The translations under genes and the position numbers were made by a program. This document shows positions 39,680 to 48,185 of a DNA stretch of 64,000 nucleotides, in pieces (the first letter of the stretch is position 1; each line of letters starts with the position of its first letter). The DNA lies in the NCBI RefSeq assembly GCF_900107045.1, contig NZ_FNON01000013.1, forward strand, positions 1 through 64,000, given 5' to 3'. Origin of the DNA: Amycolatopsis xylanica (GTDB lineage: Bacteria; Actinomycetota; Actinomycetes; Mycobacteriales; Pseudonocardiaceae). Below the pieces are notes generated by a model. That model did no database searches. It was not told the DNA's origin and saw nothing but the letters and a program-made list of their open reading frames with translations.

Positions 39680-41173
39680 ATGACCGGTTCGCTCTGGCTC
39701 GACACCACCGCCGCACCGGACCGCGGCGGGCGGCCGCTGCCCGAGTCCGCCGACGTCGTCGTGCTCGGCGGCGGTATCGCGGGCCTGGTCACCGCCTATC
39801 TTCTCGCGGAGGCGGGCCGTTCGGTGCTGGTGCTGGAGGCGGACCGGCTCGCCGCCGGGGTCTCGGGCAACACCACCGCCAAGGTGACCGCCCAGCACGG
39901 CCTGAAATACGACGCGCTGCGCTCACGCAAAGGCGCCGGAGCGGCGGCACTGTACGCGTCGAGTCAGACTCGGGCACTCGAATGGATGGCCGGGCTCCCC
40001 ATCGACTGTGACTTCACCCGCTGCGACAGCGTCGTCTACACGGTCAACCGCGACACCGTGCCCCAGATCGAAAAGGAAGCGGAGGCCGCCGAGGAGGCCG
40101 GGCTGCCCGCCAAGCTGGTCCAGGACATCGATCTCGACGTGCCCGCGCTCAGCGCCGTCCGGGTCAGCGCGCAAGCCCGGTTCCATCCCCGCAAGTGGCT
40201 GCTCGGCGTGGCAGGGCTGCTGGAGAAGGCAGGCGGCGTGATCATCGAACAGGTGCGGGCGCTGTCGCTCGACGAGTCCGGCTCGCCGACCGTGCGCACC
40301 TCGGCAGGCGACGTACGGGCCAAGGACGTCGTAGTGGCCACCCACTACCCGCTGTTCGACCGTGGTTTGTACTTCGCCAGGCTCGATCCCGTCCGCGACC
40401 TGGTGGTGGCCGGACCCGGCTCGTCCGCGATCGACGCGATGTACCTCGACGCCGACACCCACCATTCGGTGCGCGGGCACGTCGAGGACGGCCAGGCGTA
40501 CACGATCGTCGGCGGCGAGCACTACCGTGTCGGCGCGAAGGCCGACGTCGAAGGCCGCTACCGGAAGCTGGCCGACTGGGCGGGTGCCCGTGCCGGGCTG
40601 CGATCGGTCAGCCATCGCTGGTCCGCTCACGACCTGTCCACTTTGGACTCCGTGCCGTACGTCGGCCGCTACCACCCCGGCTCGAAGCACCTCTGGGTGG
40701 CGACCGGATTCGGCCAATGGGGCATGACCGGCGGGCCCGCCGCCGGCATGCTGCTGCGCGATCTGCTGCTGGGCAACGACAATCCAGCCAAAGACCTCTA
40801 CGACCCGAACCGCTTCGATCTGCGCTCCGCGGTGTCGCTCGCGAGCAACAACCTCACGGTCGCCAAGCATCTGGTCGGCGATCACCTCGGCGCGCTGCGC
40901 AAGCACCCGGCGCTCGACCGGCTCGCACCGGGTCAGGCCGAGGTGACCCGCGCGGGCGGCGACCTCGTGGCGGCGTACCGCGATCCCGCCGGTGAGCTGC
41001 ACACCGTGGGCGCGCACTGCACGCACCTGGGCTGCCTGGTCGCGTTCAACAACGCCGAGAAGAGCTGGGACTGCCCTTGCCACGGGTCGAGGTTCGGCGT
41101 CGACGGCGAGGTGCTGCACGGCCCGGCCGTCAAGCCGCTGCGGAAATGGTGCCCGCCCGCACTTGAGGAGTGA
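39680..41173 (+). CDS. FAD-dependent oxidoreductase with C-terminal Rieske domain
   Basis: The 497-residue protein has a DAO-type N-terminal FAD motif (VVVLGGGIAGLVTAYLL, VLVLEADRLAAGVSGNTT) and a C-terminal Rieske [2Fe-2S] domain: CTHLGCLVAFNNAEKSWDCPCHGSRF split by its spacer, with C-x-H and C-x2-H ligands. Such fusions probably oxidise an amine or alcohol and pass electrons through the Rieske cluster. The ATG at 39680 is the first that fits; an upstream start at 39506 runs through the divergent promoter. Confidence 0.87.
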   Translation: MTGSLWLDTTAAPDRGGRPLPESADVVVLGGGIAGLVTAYLLAEAGRSVLVLEADRLAAGVSGNTTAKVTAQHGLKYDALRSRKGAGAAALYASSQTRALEWMAGLPIDCDFTRCDSVVYTVNRDTVPQIEKEAEAAEEAGLPAKLVQDIDLDVPALSAVRVSAQARFHPRKWLLGVAGLLEKAGGVIIEQVRALSLDESGSPTVRTSAGDVRAKDVVVATHYPLFDRGLYFARLDPVRDLVVAGPGSSAIDAMYLDADTHHSVRGHVEDGQAYTIVGGEHYRVGAKADVEGRYRKLADWAGARAGLRSVSHRWSAHDLSTLDSVPYVGRYHPGSKHLWVATGFGQWGMTGGPAAGMLLRDLLLGNDNPAKDLYDPNRFDLRSAVSLASNNLTVAKHLVGDHLGALRKHPALDRLAPGQAEVTRAGGDLVAAYRDPAGELHTVGAHCTHLGCLVAFNNAEKSWDCPCHGSRFGVDGEVLHGPAVKPLRKWCPPALEE

Positions 41174-41182
41174 CCGCGGCGG

Positions 41183-42118
41183 CTACGGCGTCCTCCGTTG
41201 GCTTTGAGCGCGTTCGAGCCGCTCGCGTTGCGGCACCACGACGTACTTCGGGTCCCGGGTGGACTCGACGCCCGCCGCGTACACCCCGAACCGCGTGCAC
41301 AACCCGGCCCCGAGATAAGCCGCGCCCGCGAGCACCCGCGCGGCCCGGTTCCGCCGCGCTAGCAAGGAAAATCCCGCGCCCGCCGCGGTGAGTGCTCGCG
41401 CGGCCTTGAGGAGTTTGCCCGACCGTCCGATCCGATACGGCTCGGACACGAGCCCCAGCCCGGTCTCCAGCCTGCGCTCGGCGATCAGCTCCGCGACGGC
41501 GCCCGCCAGGGCCGCCCGGACGACGGGACCGGTCTCCCCCGCCGGGATCACGAGCAACGCCGCGCCCGCGCCACTGGTCACCGCGCTCCCGGCGAACAGG
41601 ATCGGCAGCACCTCACGGCCCTCGTGCCACGATGGCGTCGCGGTGTCGGACAGGAGAACCGCCGTGTAGGTGCACATCGCGGGCCCGAGCAGTCCCGCCG
41701 CCGCACCCGCCAGTCTGCCCACGCGCGGCAGGATCCCGGTCAGCTCGGAACCGGCGGCCACCGCGGCCAGCCCCGAGAACGGCGCGAGGATCCAGGAACC
41801 GACCGATAGCGGCGACGTCGGCTTGAACACCCGGAGCATGTGCAGGAACCGCGTCGGTTTCCCGAGATCGTGGATCAGCGCGACGACACTGGCGATCGAG
41901 CCGCCCGAGGCGACCAGCCTGCCTGCCCTGGCCAAGTGCGGCCGTCCGGTCAGCTCGGCCAGCGCGGCCATCGACGCCGAAGCGCCGGCCGCACCGCCGA
42001 GGAACAGGTACAGCGGCACGTCCGGCTGCTTCCACGCGGGCTCTTTGAGGATGGGTTTTCCGTAGTAAGACTCGAATTCCGCGGGGTCGACCATCGCCCG
42101 CTCGCGGCGCGGGCTCAT
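41183..42118 (-). CDS. NrfD-family membrane subunit of formate dehydrogenase
   Basis: The 311-residue protein has a short cytosolic start (AEFESYYGKPILKEPAWKQ), then seven to eight membrane helices (VPLYLFLGGAAGASASMAAL, HDLGKPTRFLHMLRVFKPTS, SVGSWILAPFSGLAAVAAG). NrfD proteins anchor the oxidoreductase and transfer electrons to quinone. The ATG overlaps the Fe-S subunit stop (ATGA). It ends the fdh operon and converges with the FAD/Rieske gene, 9 bp away. Confidence 0.85.
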   Translation of the reverse strand: MSPRRERAMVDPAEFESYYGKPILKEPAWKQPDVPLYLFLGGAAGASASMAALAELTGRPHLARAGRLVASGGSIASVVALIHDLGKPTRFLHMLRVFKPTSPLSVGSWILAPFSGLAAVAAGSELTGILPRVGRLAGAAAGLLGPAMCTYTAVLLSDTATPSWHEGREVLPILFAGSAVTSGAGAALLVIPAGETGPVVRAALAGAVAELIAERRLETGLGLVSEPYRIGRSGKLLKAARALTAAGAGFSLLARRNRAARVLAGAAYLGAGLCTRFGVYAAGVESTRDPKYVVVPQRERLERAQSQRRTP

Positions 42119-42885
42119 CGGCGCCGCCCCAGGAAGGAGACCGCGAGCGCCGCCGCGACACCCGCCGCCGTGGCCGCCGCGCGCTTCCACATCCCGGGCA
42201 GGTCCCTGGTCGTGACCACCGGATCCGGTGGCAGGCCATAGACCTCGGGTTCGTCCAGCAGCAGGAAGAACGCGCCGTCGCCGCCGACACCGTCACCGGG
42301 ATCGTGGCCGTAGAGCCGGGCCTCCTCAACGCCGGTGTCGTGCAACTCCGTCACGCGCGCGTCCGCGCGCTCGCGTAGTTCGCCGAGCTCGCCGAATTGG
42401 ATCGAATCGGTCGGGCAGGCTTTCGCGCAGGCCGGTTCGAGCCCGGTGCCGAGCCGGTCGTAGCAGAGCGTGCACTTGAAGGCCCTGCCGTCACTTTCCC
42501 GCTTCTCGATCACCCCGTACGGGCAGGCCGGGACGCAATAGCCGCACCCGTTGCAGATGTCCTCCTGCACCACCACCGTGCCGAACTCGGTGCGGAACAA
42601 CGAACCCGTCGGGCAGACGTCGAGACAGGCGGCGTGCGTGCAGTGCTTGCAGACGTCACTCGACATCAGCCAGCGCACACCCGAGTCTTCGGGCTGCTCG
42701 ATGAAGGCCACGTGCCGCCAGGTGTTCGCGCCCAGGTCCCCGGTGTTGTCGTAGGACATGCCGAGCAGGTCCAGCCCGCCCGCTTCGGGCACGCCGTTCC
42801 ACTCCTTGCACGCGACCTCGCACGCCTTGCAGCCGATGCACACCGAGGTGTCGGTGAAGAACCCCATCCGCGGCTGGTCATCCAT
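42115..42885 (-). CDS. 4Fe-4S ferredoxin subunit of formate dehydrogenase
   Basis: The 256-residue protein carries the four-cluster pattern of FdhB/NrfC-like subunits: CIGCKACEVACKEW, CKHCTHAACLDVCPTGS, CNGCGYCVPACPYG and CTLCYDRLGTGLEPACAKACP. A C-terminal hydrophobic stretch (AAATAAGVAAALAVSFLG) ends in Arg residues and may be a membrane anchor. It relays electrons from the Mo/W site to NrfD. It overlaps the catalytic subunit by 8 bp. Confidence 0.9.
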   Translation of the reverse strand: MDDQPRMGFFTDTSVCIGCKACEVACKEWNGVPEAGGLDLLGMSYDNTGDLGANTWRHVAFIEQPEDSGVRWLMSSDVCKHCTHAACLDVCPTGSLFRTEFGTVVVQEDICNGCGYCVPACPYGVIEKRESDGRAFKCTLCYDRLGTGLEPACAKACPTDSIQFGELGELRERADARVTELHDTGVEEARLYGHDPGDGVGGDGAFFLLLDEPEVYGLPPDPVVTTRDLPGMWKRAAATAAGVAAALAVSFLGRRR

Positions 42886-45800
42886 CGGTCGGTTTCCCTT
42901 CCTCGGCCTTCGTCCGGTACTCCGCCACCAGTGCCGGCAGGTCGCGCCCGCGCGGGCGCCTGCCCGGCCGGATGTCGCAGGTGGCGGCCTTGGCCTCCTG
43001 GATGTGCACGTTCGGGTCCATCACCACGGAGAGCAGGTCGTTGGCCGCGTCGCCGCGGCTCAGCCCGTTGGGGCCCCAGTGATACGGCAGGCCGATCTGA
43101 TGGATGACCCGGCCACGCACCTTCAGCGGTTTGACGCGCTCGGTGACGAGCACCCTGGCCTCGATCGCCGTGCGCGCCGAGATGATCGTCGCCCAGCCCA
43201 GATGCTCGAGGCCACGCTCGGCGGCGAGAGCCGGGGACACCTCGCAGAAGAACTCCGGCTGCAGCTCGGACAGATACGGCAGCGTCCGGCTCATGCCCCC
43301 GGCCGTGTGATGCTCGGTCAGGCGGTAAGTCGTGAACACGTAAGGGAAAACGGGGCTGCGCGCCGGGTTGTACGGGTTCGACGGGGCGTCCAGCGTCTGC
43401 CGGACCGGCGACTCCTGCACACCGTAAAGCGCGTTGCTGACCGGACTTTCGAACGGCTCGTAGTGCGTGGGCAGCGGACCGTCGGCCAGCCCAGCGGGCA
43501 CGAACAGCCACGCCTTGCCGTCGGTCTGCATGACGAACGGATCCCGGCCGCCCAGCGCGTCCTGCGCCTTGGCTCCGTCGGGCGGCTCGTAGTCGGGCGG
43601 CTTCGTTGGCTCGAAGTCCGGCACGTCCGGGCCGACCCACTTGCCCTGCTCCGGGTCCCAGCTGAGCAGCTTCTTGCGGTCACTCCACGGTTTTCCGTCC
43701 GGATCCGCCGACGCGCGGTTGTAGAGTATCCGCCGGTTCGCGGGCCACGCCCAGGCCCAGCCGCTCGCCACCCAGTCCTGTTCGGAGCCCGGTTTCCGGT
43801 CGGCGGCGTGGTTGTGCCCGTCCGCGCGGACCCCGCAGTAAATCCAGCAGCCGCACGACGTCGAGCCGTCGTCCTTCAGCTCGGTGTACGCCGAAAGCGG
43901 TCCTCGGGGGCCGTGCCCGTTGATCTCGGCCAGCACGGACTCCGCCCGCGGTTCGGCGATCGCGCCTTCGGCCGGATAGCTCCAGGTGAGGTCGCGAAGT
44001 GGGGCATCGCGCGGGTCGTCGCCGATCCGCTCCCGGATCAGCCTGCCGAGGTGGTAGTAGAACCACAGGTCGCTGCGTGCCTCGCCGGGTGGTTCGACGG
44101 CCTTGTGGTGCCACTGCAGCAGCCGCTGGGTGTTGGTGAAGCTGCCGTCCTTCTCGGTGTGCGCGGCGGCGGGCAGGAAGAAGACCTCGGTGCCGATCTC
44201 TTCGGTGGCCAGTTCCCCGGTCTCGATCTCGGGACCGTCCTTCCAGAACGTCGCGCTTTCGATCAGCTGGAAGTCGCGCACGACGAGCCAGTCGAGGTTG
44301 GCGAGGCCGAGCCGCTGGAACTTCCCGTTGGCCGAGCCGACCGCGGGGTTCTCGCCCACCAGGAAGTAGCCCTTGCACTCACCCTCGATCTGCTTCTGCA
44401 CCGTGGCGTACGTGCCGTGGTCTCCGGTCAGCCGTGGCAGGTAGTCGAACCGGAAGTCGTTGCCCGCCTGGGCGCTTTCACCCCAGTACGCCTTGAGCAG
44501 ACTGACCACATAGGACCGCATGTTGCCCCAGAAGCCGGTCTTCCCGGCGTCCGCCGCGACGAAGCCGTCCAGGTCCAGATGCTGGTGCGCGTGCGGCATC
44601 GGGATGTAGCCGGGCAGGATGTTGAACAGCGTCGGGATGTCGGTCGAGCCCTGGATGCTCGCGTGCCCGCGCAGGGCGAGGATGCCACCGCCCGGCCTGC
44701 CGATGTTGCCCAGCAGCGTCTGCAGGATCGACGCGGCGCGGATGTACTGCGCGCCCACCGTGTGCTGCGTCCAGCCGACGGAGTACACCCAGGCCGTCGT
44801 CCGCTCGCGCCCGGAGTTCGCGGTGATCGCCTCGGCGATCTCGGCGAACTGCTCCACCGGCATGCCGCAGACGTCGGCGACCACTTCCGGGGTATAGCGC
44901 GAGAAGTGCCGCTTGAGGACCTGGTAGACACAGCGCGGATGACGCAGGGTCTCGTCGGTCTTCGGCTTGGCGTCGACCGAGGCGCCTCCGCTGCCGTAGG
45001 ACTCCGCTCGCGCCGTGCTCCGGTGCTCCTCGCCGCCGTGGTGGTGCTCGCCGGTCTGTTCGGGCTCGCCGGAGCCCGCGGAAGGCGTCGCGTCCACCCC
45101 TTCGTAGGCCCAGCTCGAGACGTCGTACTGACGCTTTTCCTTGTCAAAGCCCGAGAACAGGCCGTCGAGATCCTCCGTGTCGGCGAACCCGTCCTGCAGG
45201 ATCGCCGAAGCGTTGGTGTACGCCAGCACGTACTCGCGGAAATCCTTTTCGTTCTCCAGCACGTAGTTGATCAGCCCGCCGAGGAACGCGATGTCGGTGC
45301 CCGCCCGCAGCGCCGCGTGAACGTGCGAGACCGCGCTGGTCCTGGTGAACCGCGGGTCGACGTGAATGATCTTCGCCCCGCGTGCCTTCGCCTCCATCAC
45401 CCACTGGAATCCGACCGGGTGACATTCGGCCATGTTGGAGCCCTGGATGACGATGCAGTCGGCGTTGGCGAGATCTTGCTGGAACGTCGTGGCGCCTCCA
45501 CGACCGAAGGAGGTCCCCAGACCGGGAACCGTGGCGGAGTGTCAAATACGGGCCTGATTCTCGATCTGTATCGCGCCGAGCGCGGTGTACAGCTTCTTCA
45601 TCAGGTAGTTCTCTTCGTTGTCCAGCGTCGCGCCGCCGAGGCTGGCGATCCCGAGTGTCCGGTTGAGCCGCCTGCCCTCGTCGTCGACGTCCTGCCAGGT
45701 CTCGCGGCGCGTCTTCAGCACGCGATCGGCGATCATGTCCATCGCCCGGTCGAGCGGCAGGCGTTCCCAGTCCTTGCCGAACGGGCGCCGGTAGAGCACC

Positions 45801-46102
45801 TCGGTCACCCGGGTCGGGCTGGTCACCAGCTGTTTGCTGGCCGAGCCCTTGGGACACAGGCGGCCACGGGAGATCGGCGAATCCGGGTCACCCTCGATCT
45901 GCGTGACCTTGCCGTCCTTGACGTACACCTTCTGCCCGCAGCCGACGGCGCAATAGGGACAGATCGACCGGACCACCTTGTCCGCGTCCTCGGTGCGCGC
46001 GTGCCACTCCCGCGATTTGGCGGCCTGCCCGCGGGCGAGCCGGTCAGGACCGGTCAGCTGCCGGTACACCGGCCAGCCTTCGATCCACCGCCGCACACCC
46101 AT
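42878..46102 (-). CDS. Formate dehydrogenase catalytic subunit, selenocysteine-containing
   Basis: The gene reads as one 1074-residue selenoprotein if the TGA at 45542-45544 is read as Sec (residue 187). On either side the sequence runs ENQARI-U-HSATVPGLGTSFGRGGA, the conserved Sec context of Sec-type formate dehydrogenases. A bSECIS hairpin with a GGUCU loop follows. The N-terminal [4Fe-4S] ligands are CPYCAVGCGQ and, further on, RGRLCPKG; then the Mo/W-bis-MGD domains. The ATG at 46102 is chosen because the longer start at 46186 crosses a palindrome. No Tat signal is seen, so it probably faces the cytosol. It starts the operon with the Fe-S and NrfD genes. Confidence 0.92.
45505..45544 (-). 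promoter_or_regulatory. bSECIS element following the in-frame UGA
   Basis: Counting the UGA as bases 1-3, the mRNA has GGUUCCC (15-21), loop GGUCU (22-26) and GGGGACC (27-33), a 7-bp stem with one U-G pair. The loop and its 21-nt distance from the first base of UGA match the classic E. coli fdhF SECIS. SelB, encoded next door, would bind this loop. Confidence 0.85.
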
Positions 46103-46148
46103 ACCAGCCAAGGTAGTCCCGCCCGCCCCGCTTCGCAGAGCAAACGAC

Positions 46149-46192
46149 TCGTGAGTGTTCCGGCCGGTTCTAACCGGCCGGAACACTCACGA
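46149..46192. repeat. Perfect 21-bp palindrome (GGTTCTAACC family, type copy)
   Basis: The left arm 46149-46169 runs TCGTGAGTG... to ...GGCCGGTT. Two central bases (CT) follow, and the right arm 46172-46192 is its exact mirror. The core is GGTTCTAACC. This is the best-preserved copy and defines the family. Confidence 0.9.
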
Positions 46193-46211
46193 CCCCCTGC
46201 GCTGGGGACCT

Positions 46212-46261
46212 GGGTCGTGCGCGTTGCGGGCGGTTAGAACCGCCCGCAACGCGCACGACCC
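46212..46261. repeat. Perfect 24-bp palindrome with reversed core
   Basis: The left arm 46212-46235 starts GGGTCGTGCGCGTTGC and ends GGCGGTT; two bases AG follow, and the right arm 46238-46261 mirrors it exactly. The core GGTTAGAACC is the reverse complement of the core of the copy at 46149. The outer arms differ (GTGCGCG instead of GTGAGTG). Confidence 0.9.
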
Positions 46262-46353
46262 CCGATGCGCGACCCGCGCGTGATGCCGGAGTTGCTGCAG
46301 GGGCAGGTGTGACTCCTGAGGCTCGCGTGGCACCGGGCCGGGCGATCGATCCG

Positions 46354-46402
46354 CATGAACGCCACGTTCATTACGTTCAACGTTGCGAACGCCCCGTTCA
46401 TG
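46354..46402. repeat. GAACG/CGTTC inverted-repeat cluster
   Basis: Outer arms CATGAACG (46354-46361) and CGTTCATG (46395-46402) enclose further CGTTC and GAACG units in alternating orientation. It is a second palindrome type, with no GGTTCTAACC core. Confidence 0.6.
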
Positions 46403-46420
46403 TCGTCCAGGGCAAGGGGT

Positions 46421-46462
46421 CGTGAGTGGTATGGCCGGTTCTAACCGGTCAAAACACTCACG
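46421..46462. repeat. GGTTCTAACC-family palindrome overlapping the selB stop
   Basis: CGTGAGTGGTATGGCCGG, TTCTAA, then CCGGTCAAAACACTCACG: 42 nt, the same length and layout as the copy at 46149, with a less perfect middle. The selB stop codon (46458-46460) is the TGA of its outer arm read on the minus strand. Confidence 0.85.
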
Positions 46463-48185
46463 AGGTGGTGTGGCGGGTGCCGTCGGGGCGGGGTTCGGTC
46501 AGGCCGAGTGCGTCGAGGCGTTCCAGCAGCGGGATCATCACGCGGCGGGTGCTGTCGAGCGCACGGCGGGCCTGCGAGACCGTGAACGGCTGGTCGACGC
46601 CAGCCAACGCCGCCGCGGCCCGCTCTTCGGCGCGCGGGCCCAGCACGACGCCGTCGGCGATCGCGGTCAGCCTGCCGAGCCGGACCGCGGCGGCGAGTTC
46701 CTTTCTGCCCAAGCCGAGTTCGCGTAGTTCATCCGCTTCGGGCGCGTGGAACGGCCGTGTGCCGAACCGCTCTTCGAGCGCCCGCACCGCCCGGTCGACC
46801 GCGGGGCCGAGCCCGGCGCCCGGCGCGCTCACGAGGCCGCCCGCCAGCTCGAGGCCGGTGTCGCGCAGCAGCGGGGCGACGAGGTCGAGCGACGGCAGGT
46901 CCAGAAGCCGCCTGAGCGTCTCGACCGGCATGCCCGCCGCGACGGCGTGGTCCCGGCTCCAAGCGGCGACCACGCCAGGAACCTCCGCACGCAGCCGGGC
47001 CACCCGTCCAGGGTCGGCGAGCCAGTCCCCGATCCGCTCGCCCACCTCGGGCAAGCCCATCGCACGGAACTCGGTGACCGGCACAAAGCCGTTGCGGCGT
47101 AGGTAATCCCTGGGGAGATCGGGCTCGGCCAGCTCCTCGGCGCGCGCTTTCGCCGCGCCGCGGCGGGTCAACGACGGCGGGCGGACGTCCAGCACGGAGA
47201 TCCCCGCGGAGATCCGGTGCGCGCCGGGGTCGCGCAGCAGTCCCCGGTCCCCGACGCGCACCGGCAACGGCCGTGCGAGCGTCAGCCGCGCGGCGTCCTT
47301 CCCGAGCGGGCGGACCCGCGCCGGGACCGCCGCCGCGCCGAGGTGGAGCACCAGTTCCCGGGGCAACTCCGCCGCCGGACGCAGACGCACGTCGATCTCG
47401 GCCGTGCCGAGCCATGCCCCCGGTGTCAGCAGCACGTCGCCGCGGCCGGCATCGCCGCGCGGGGTGCCACGCAGGTTCACGGCCACCCGCGCCACCCCTT
47501 CGACGCGGTCACGGGCCTGCCCGAGTGCCTGTAAGCCACGGACTTTGACCCGCGTGCCGCCGAGGTCGAGTTCGTCGCCCGTGGCGATCGTGCCCTCGGC
47601 CAGCGTGCCGGTGACGACCGTGCCCGCGCCCCGCACGGTGAACGCCCGGTCGATCCACAGCCGGACGTCGGCGCCGGTGTCCGGCCTAGGCATGGTCGCG
47701 GTGACCGCCTCCAGCGCCGCGCGCAACTCGTCCAAGCCCTGCCCGGTGGTGCCGCTGACGTGCACCGAGGCCACCTCGCCGAGCGAGGTCGCCGCGATCT
47801 CCCGCGACGCCTGAGCGGTCGCGGCGGCCGGATCCGCGCGGTCCGCCTTGGTCACCACCAGCAGCCCGTGCTCGACACCGAAGGCGTCCAGCGCCGCCAG
47901 GTGCTCGGCGGACTGCGGCATCCAGCCCTCGTCGGCGGCGACCACGAACAGCACCGCGGGCACCGGACCGGCGCCGGCCAGCATGTTCGGCACGAACCGT
48001 TCGTGGCCAGGCACGTCGACGAACGCGAACTCCTCGCCGCCGATCCGGGTCCACGCGAACCCGAGATCGATGGTCAGCCCACGGCGGCGTTCCTCGGCCC
48101 AGCGGTCCGGCTCCATCCCGGTCAACCGGCGGATCAGGGTGGACTTGCCATGGTCGAAATGCCCGGCGGTGGCGATCACCCGCAT
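46458..48185 (-). CDS. selB: Selenocysteine-specific elongation factor
   Basis: The 575-residue protein has a G domain (GHFDHGKSTL, DVPGHERFVPNML, TKADRAD), beta-barrel domains (FTVRGAGTVVTGTL) and C-terminal winged-helix domains that bind SECIS RNA (QPFTVSQARRALDSTRRVMI near the end). It carries Sec-tRNA(Sec) to the ribosome at UGA. The ATG at 48185 overlaps the selA end by 10 bp; an ORF start at 48251 lies inside selA. The stop codon is supplied by a palindrome. Confidence 0.93.
   Translation of the reverse strand: MRVIATAGHFDHGKSTLIRRLTGMEPDRWAEERRRGLTIDLGFAWTRIGGEEFAFVDVPGHERFVPNMLAGAGPVPAVLFVVAADEGWMPQSAEHLAALDAFGVEHGLLVVTKADRADPAAATAQASREIAATSLGEVASVHVSGTTGQGLDELRAALEAVTATMPRPDTGADVRLWIDRAFTVRGAGTVVTGTLAEGTIATGDELDLGGTRVKVRGLQALGQARDRVEGVARVAVNLRGTPRGDAGRGDVLLTPGAWLGTAEIDVRLRPAAELPRELVLHLGAAAVPARVRPLGKDAARLTLARPLPVRVGDRGLLRDPGAHRISAGISVLDVRPPSLTRRGAAKARAEELAEPDLPRDYLRRNGFVPVTEFRAMGLPEVGERIGDWLADPGRVARLRAEVPGVVAAWSRDHAVAAGMPVETLRRLLDLPSLDLVAPLLRDTGLELAGGLVSAPGAGLGPAVDRAVRALEERFGTRPFHAPEADELRELGLGRKELAAAVRLGRLTAIADGVVLGPRAEERAAAALAGVDQPFTVSQARRALDSTRRVMIPLLERLDALGLTEPRPDGTRHTTS

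Larger units (their letters stand above)
46103..46457. other. Non-coding gap with four palindromes between selB and formate dehydrogenase
   Basis: The 355 bp hold the palindromes at 46149-46192, 46212-46261, 46354-46402 and 46421-46462, annotated separately. No gene is seen. A fdh promoter must lie here or transcription must read through from selB; no clear -10/-35 was found. Confidence 0.6.

Noticed and set aside
45542..45544. Formate dehydrogenase as a pseudogene broken by a stop codon
   Set aside because: The codon is TGA, in the exact Sec context, followed by a SECIS hairpin, and selA, selB, selC and selD are next to it.
46103..46186. Extended start of formate dehydrogenase at 46186
   Set aside because: The extra residues are encoded by a palindrome; homologous proteins are expected to start near MGVRRWIEG.
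42758..46237. A 1159-codon plus-strand ORF opposite formate dehydrogenase
   Set aside because: Antisense shadow of the Sec formate dehydrogenase and its Fe-S subunit; no ribosome site or family motif.
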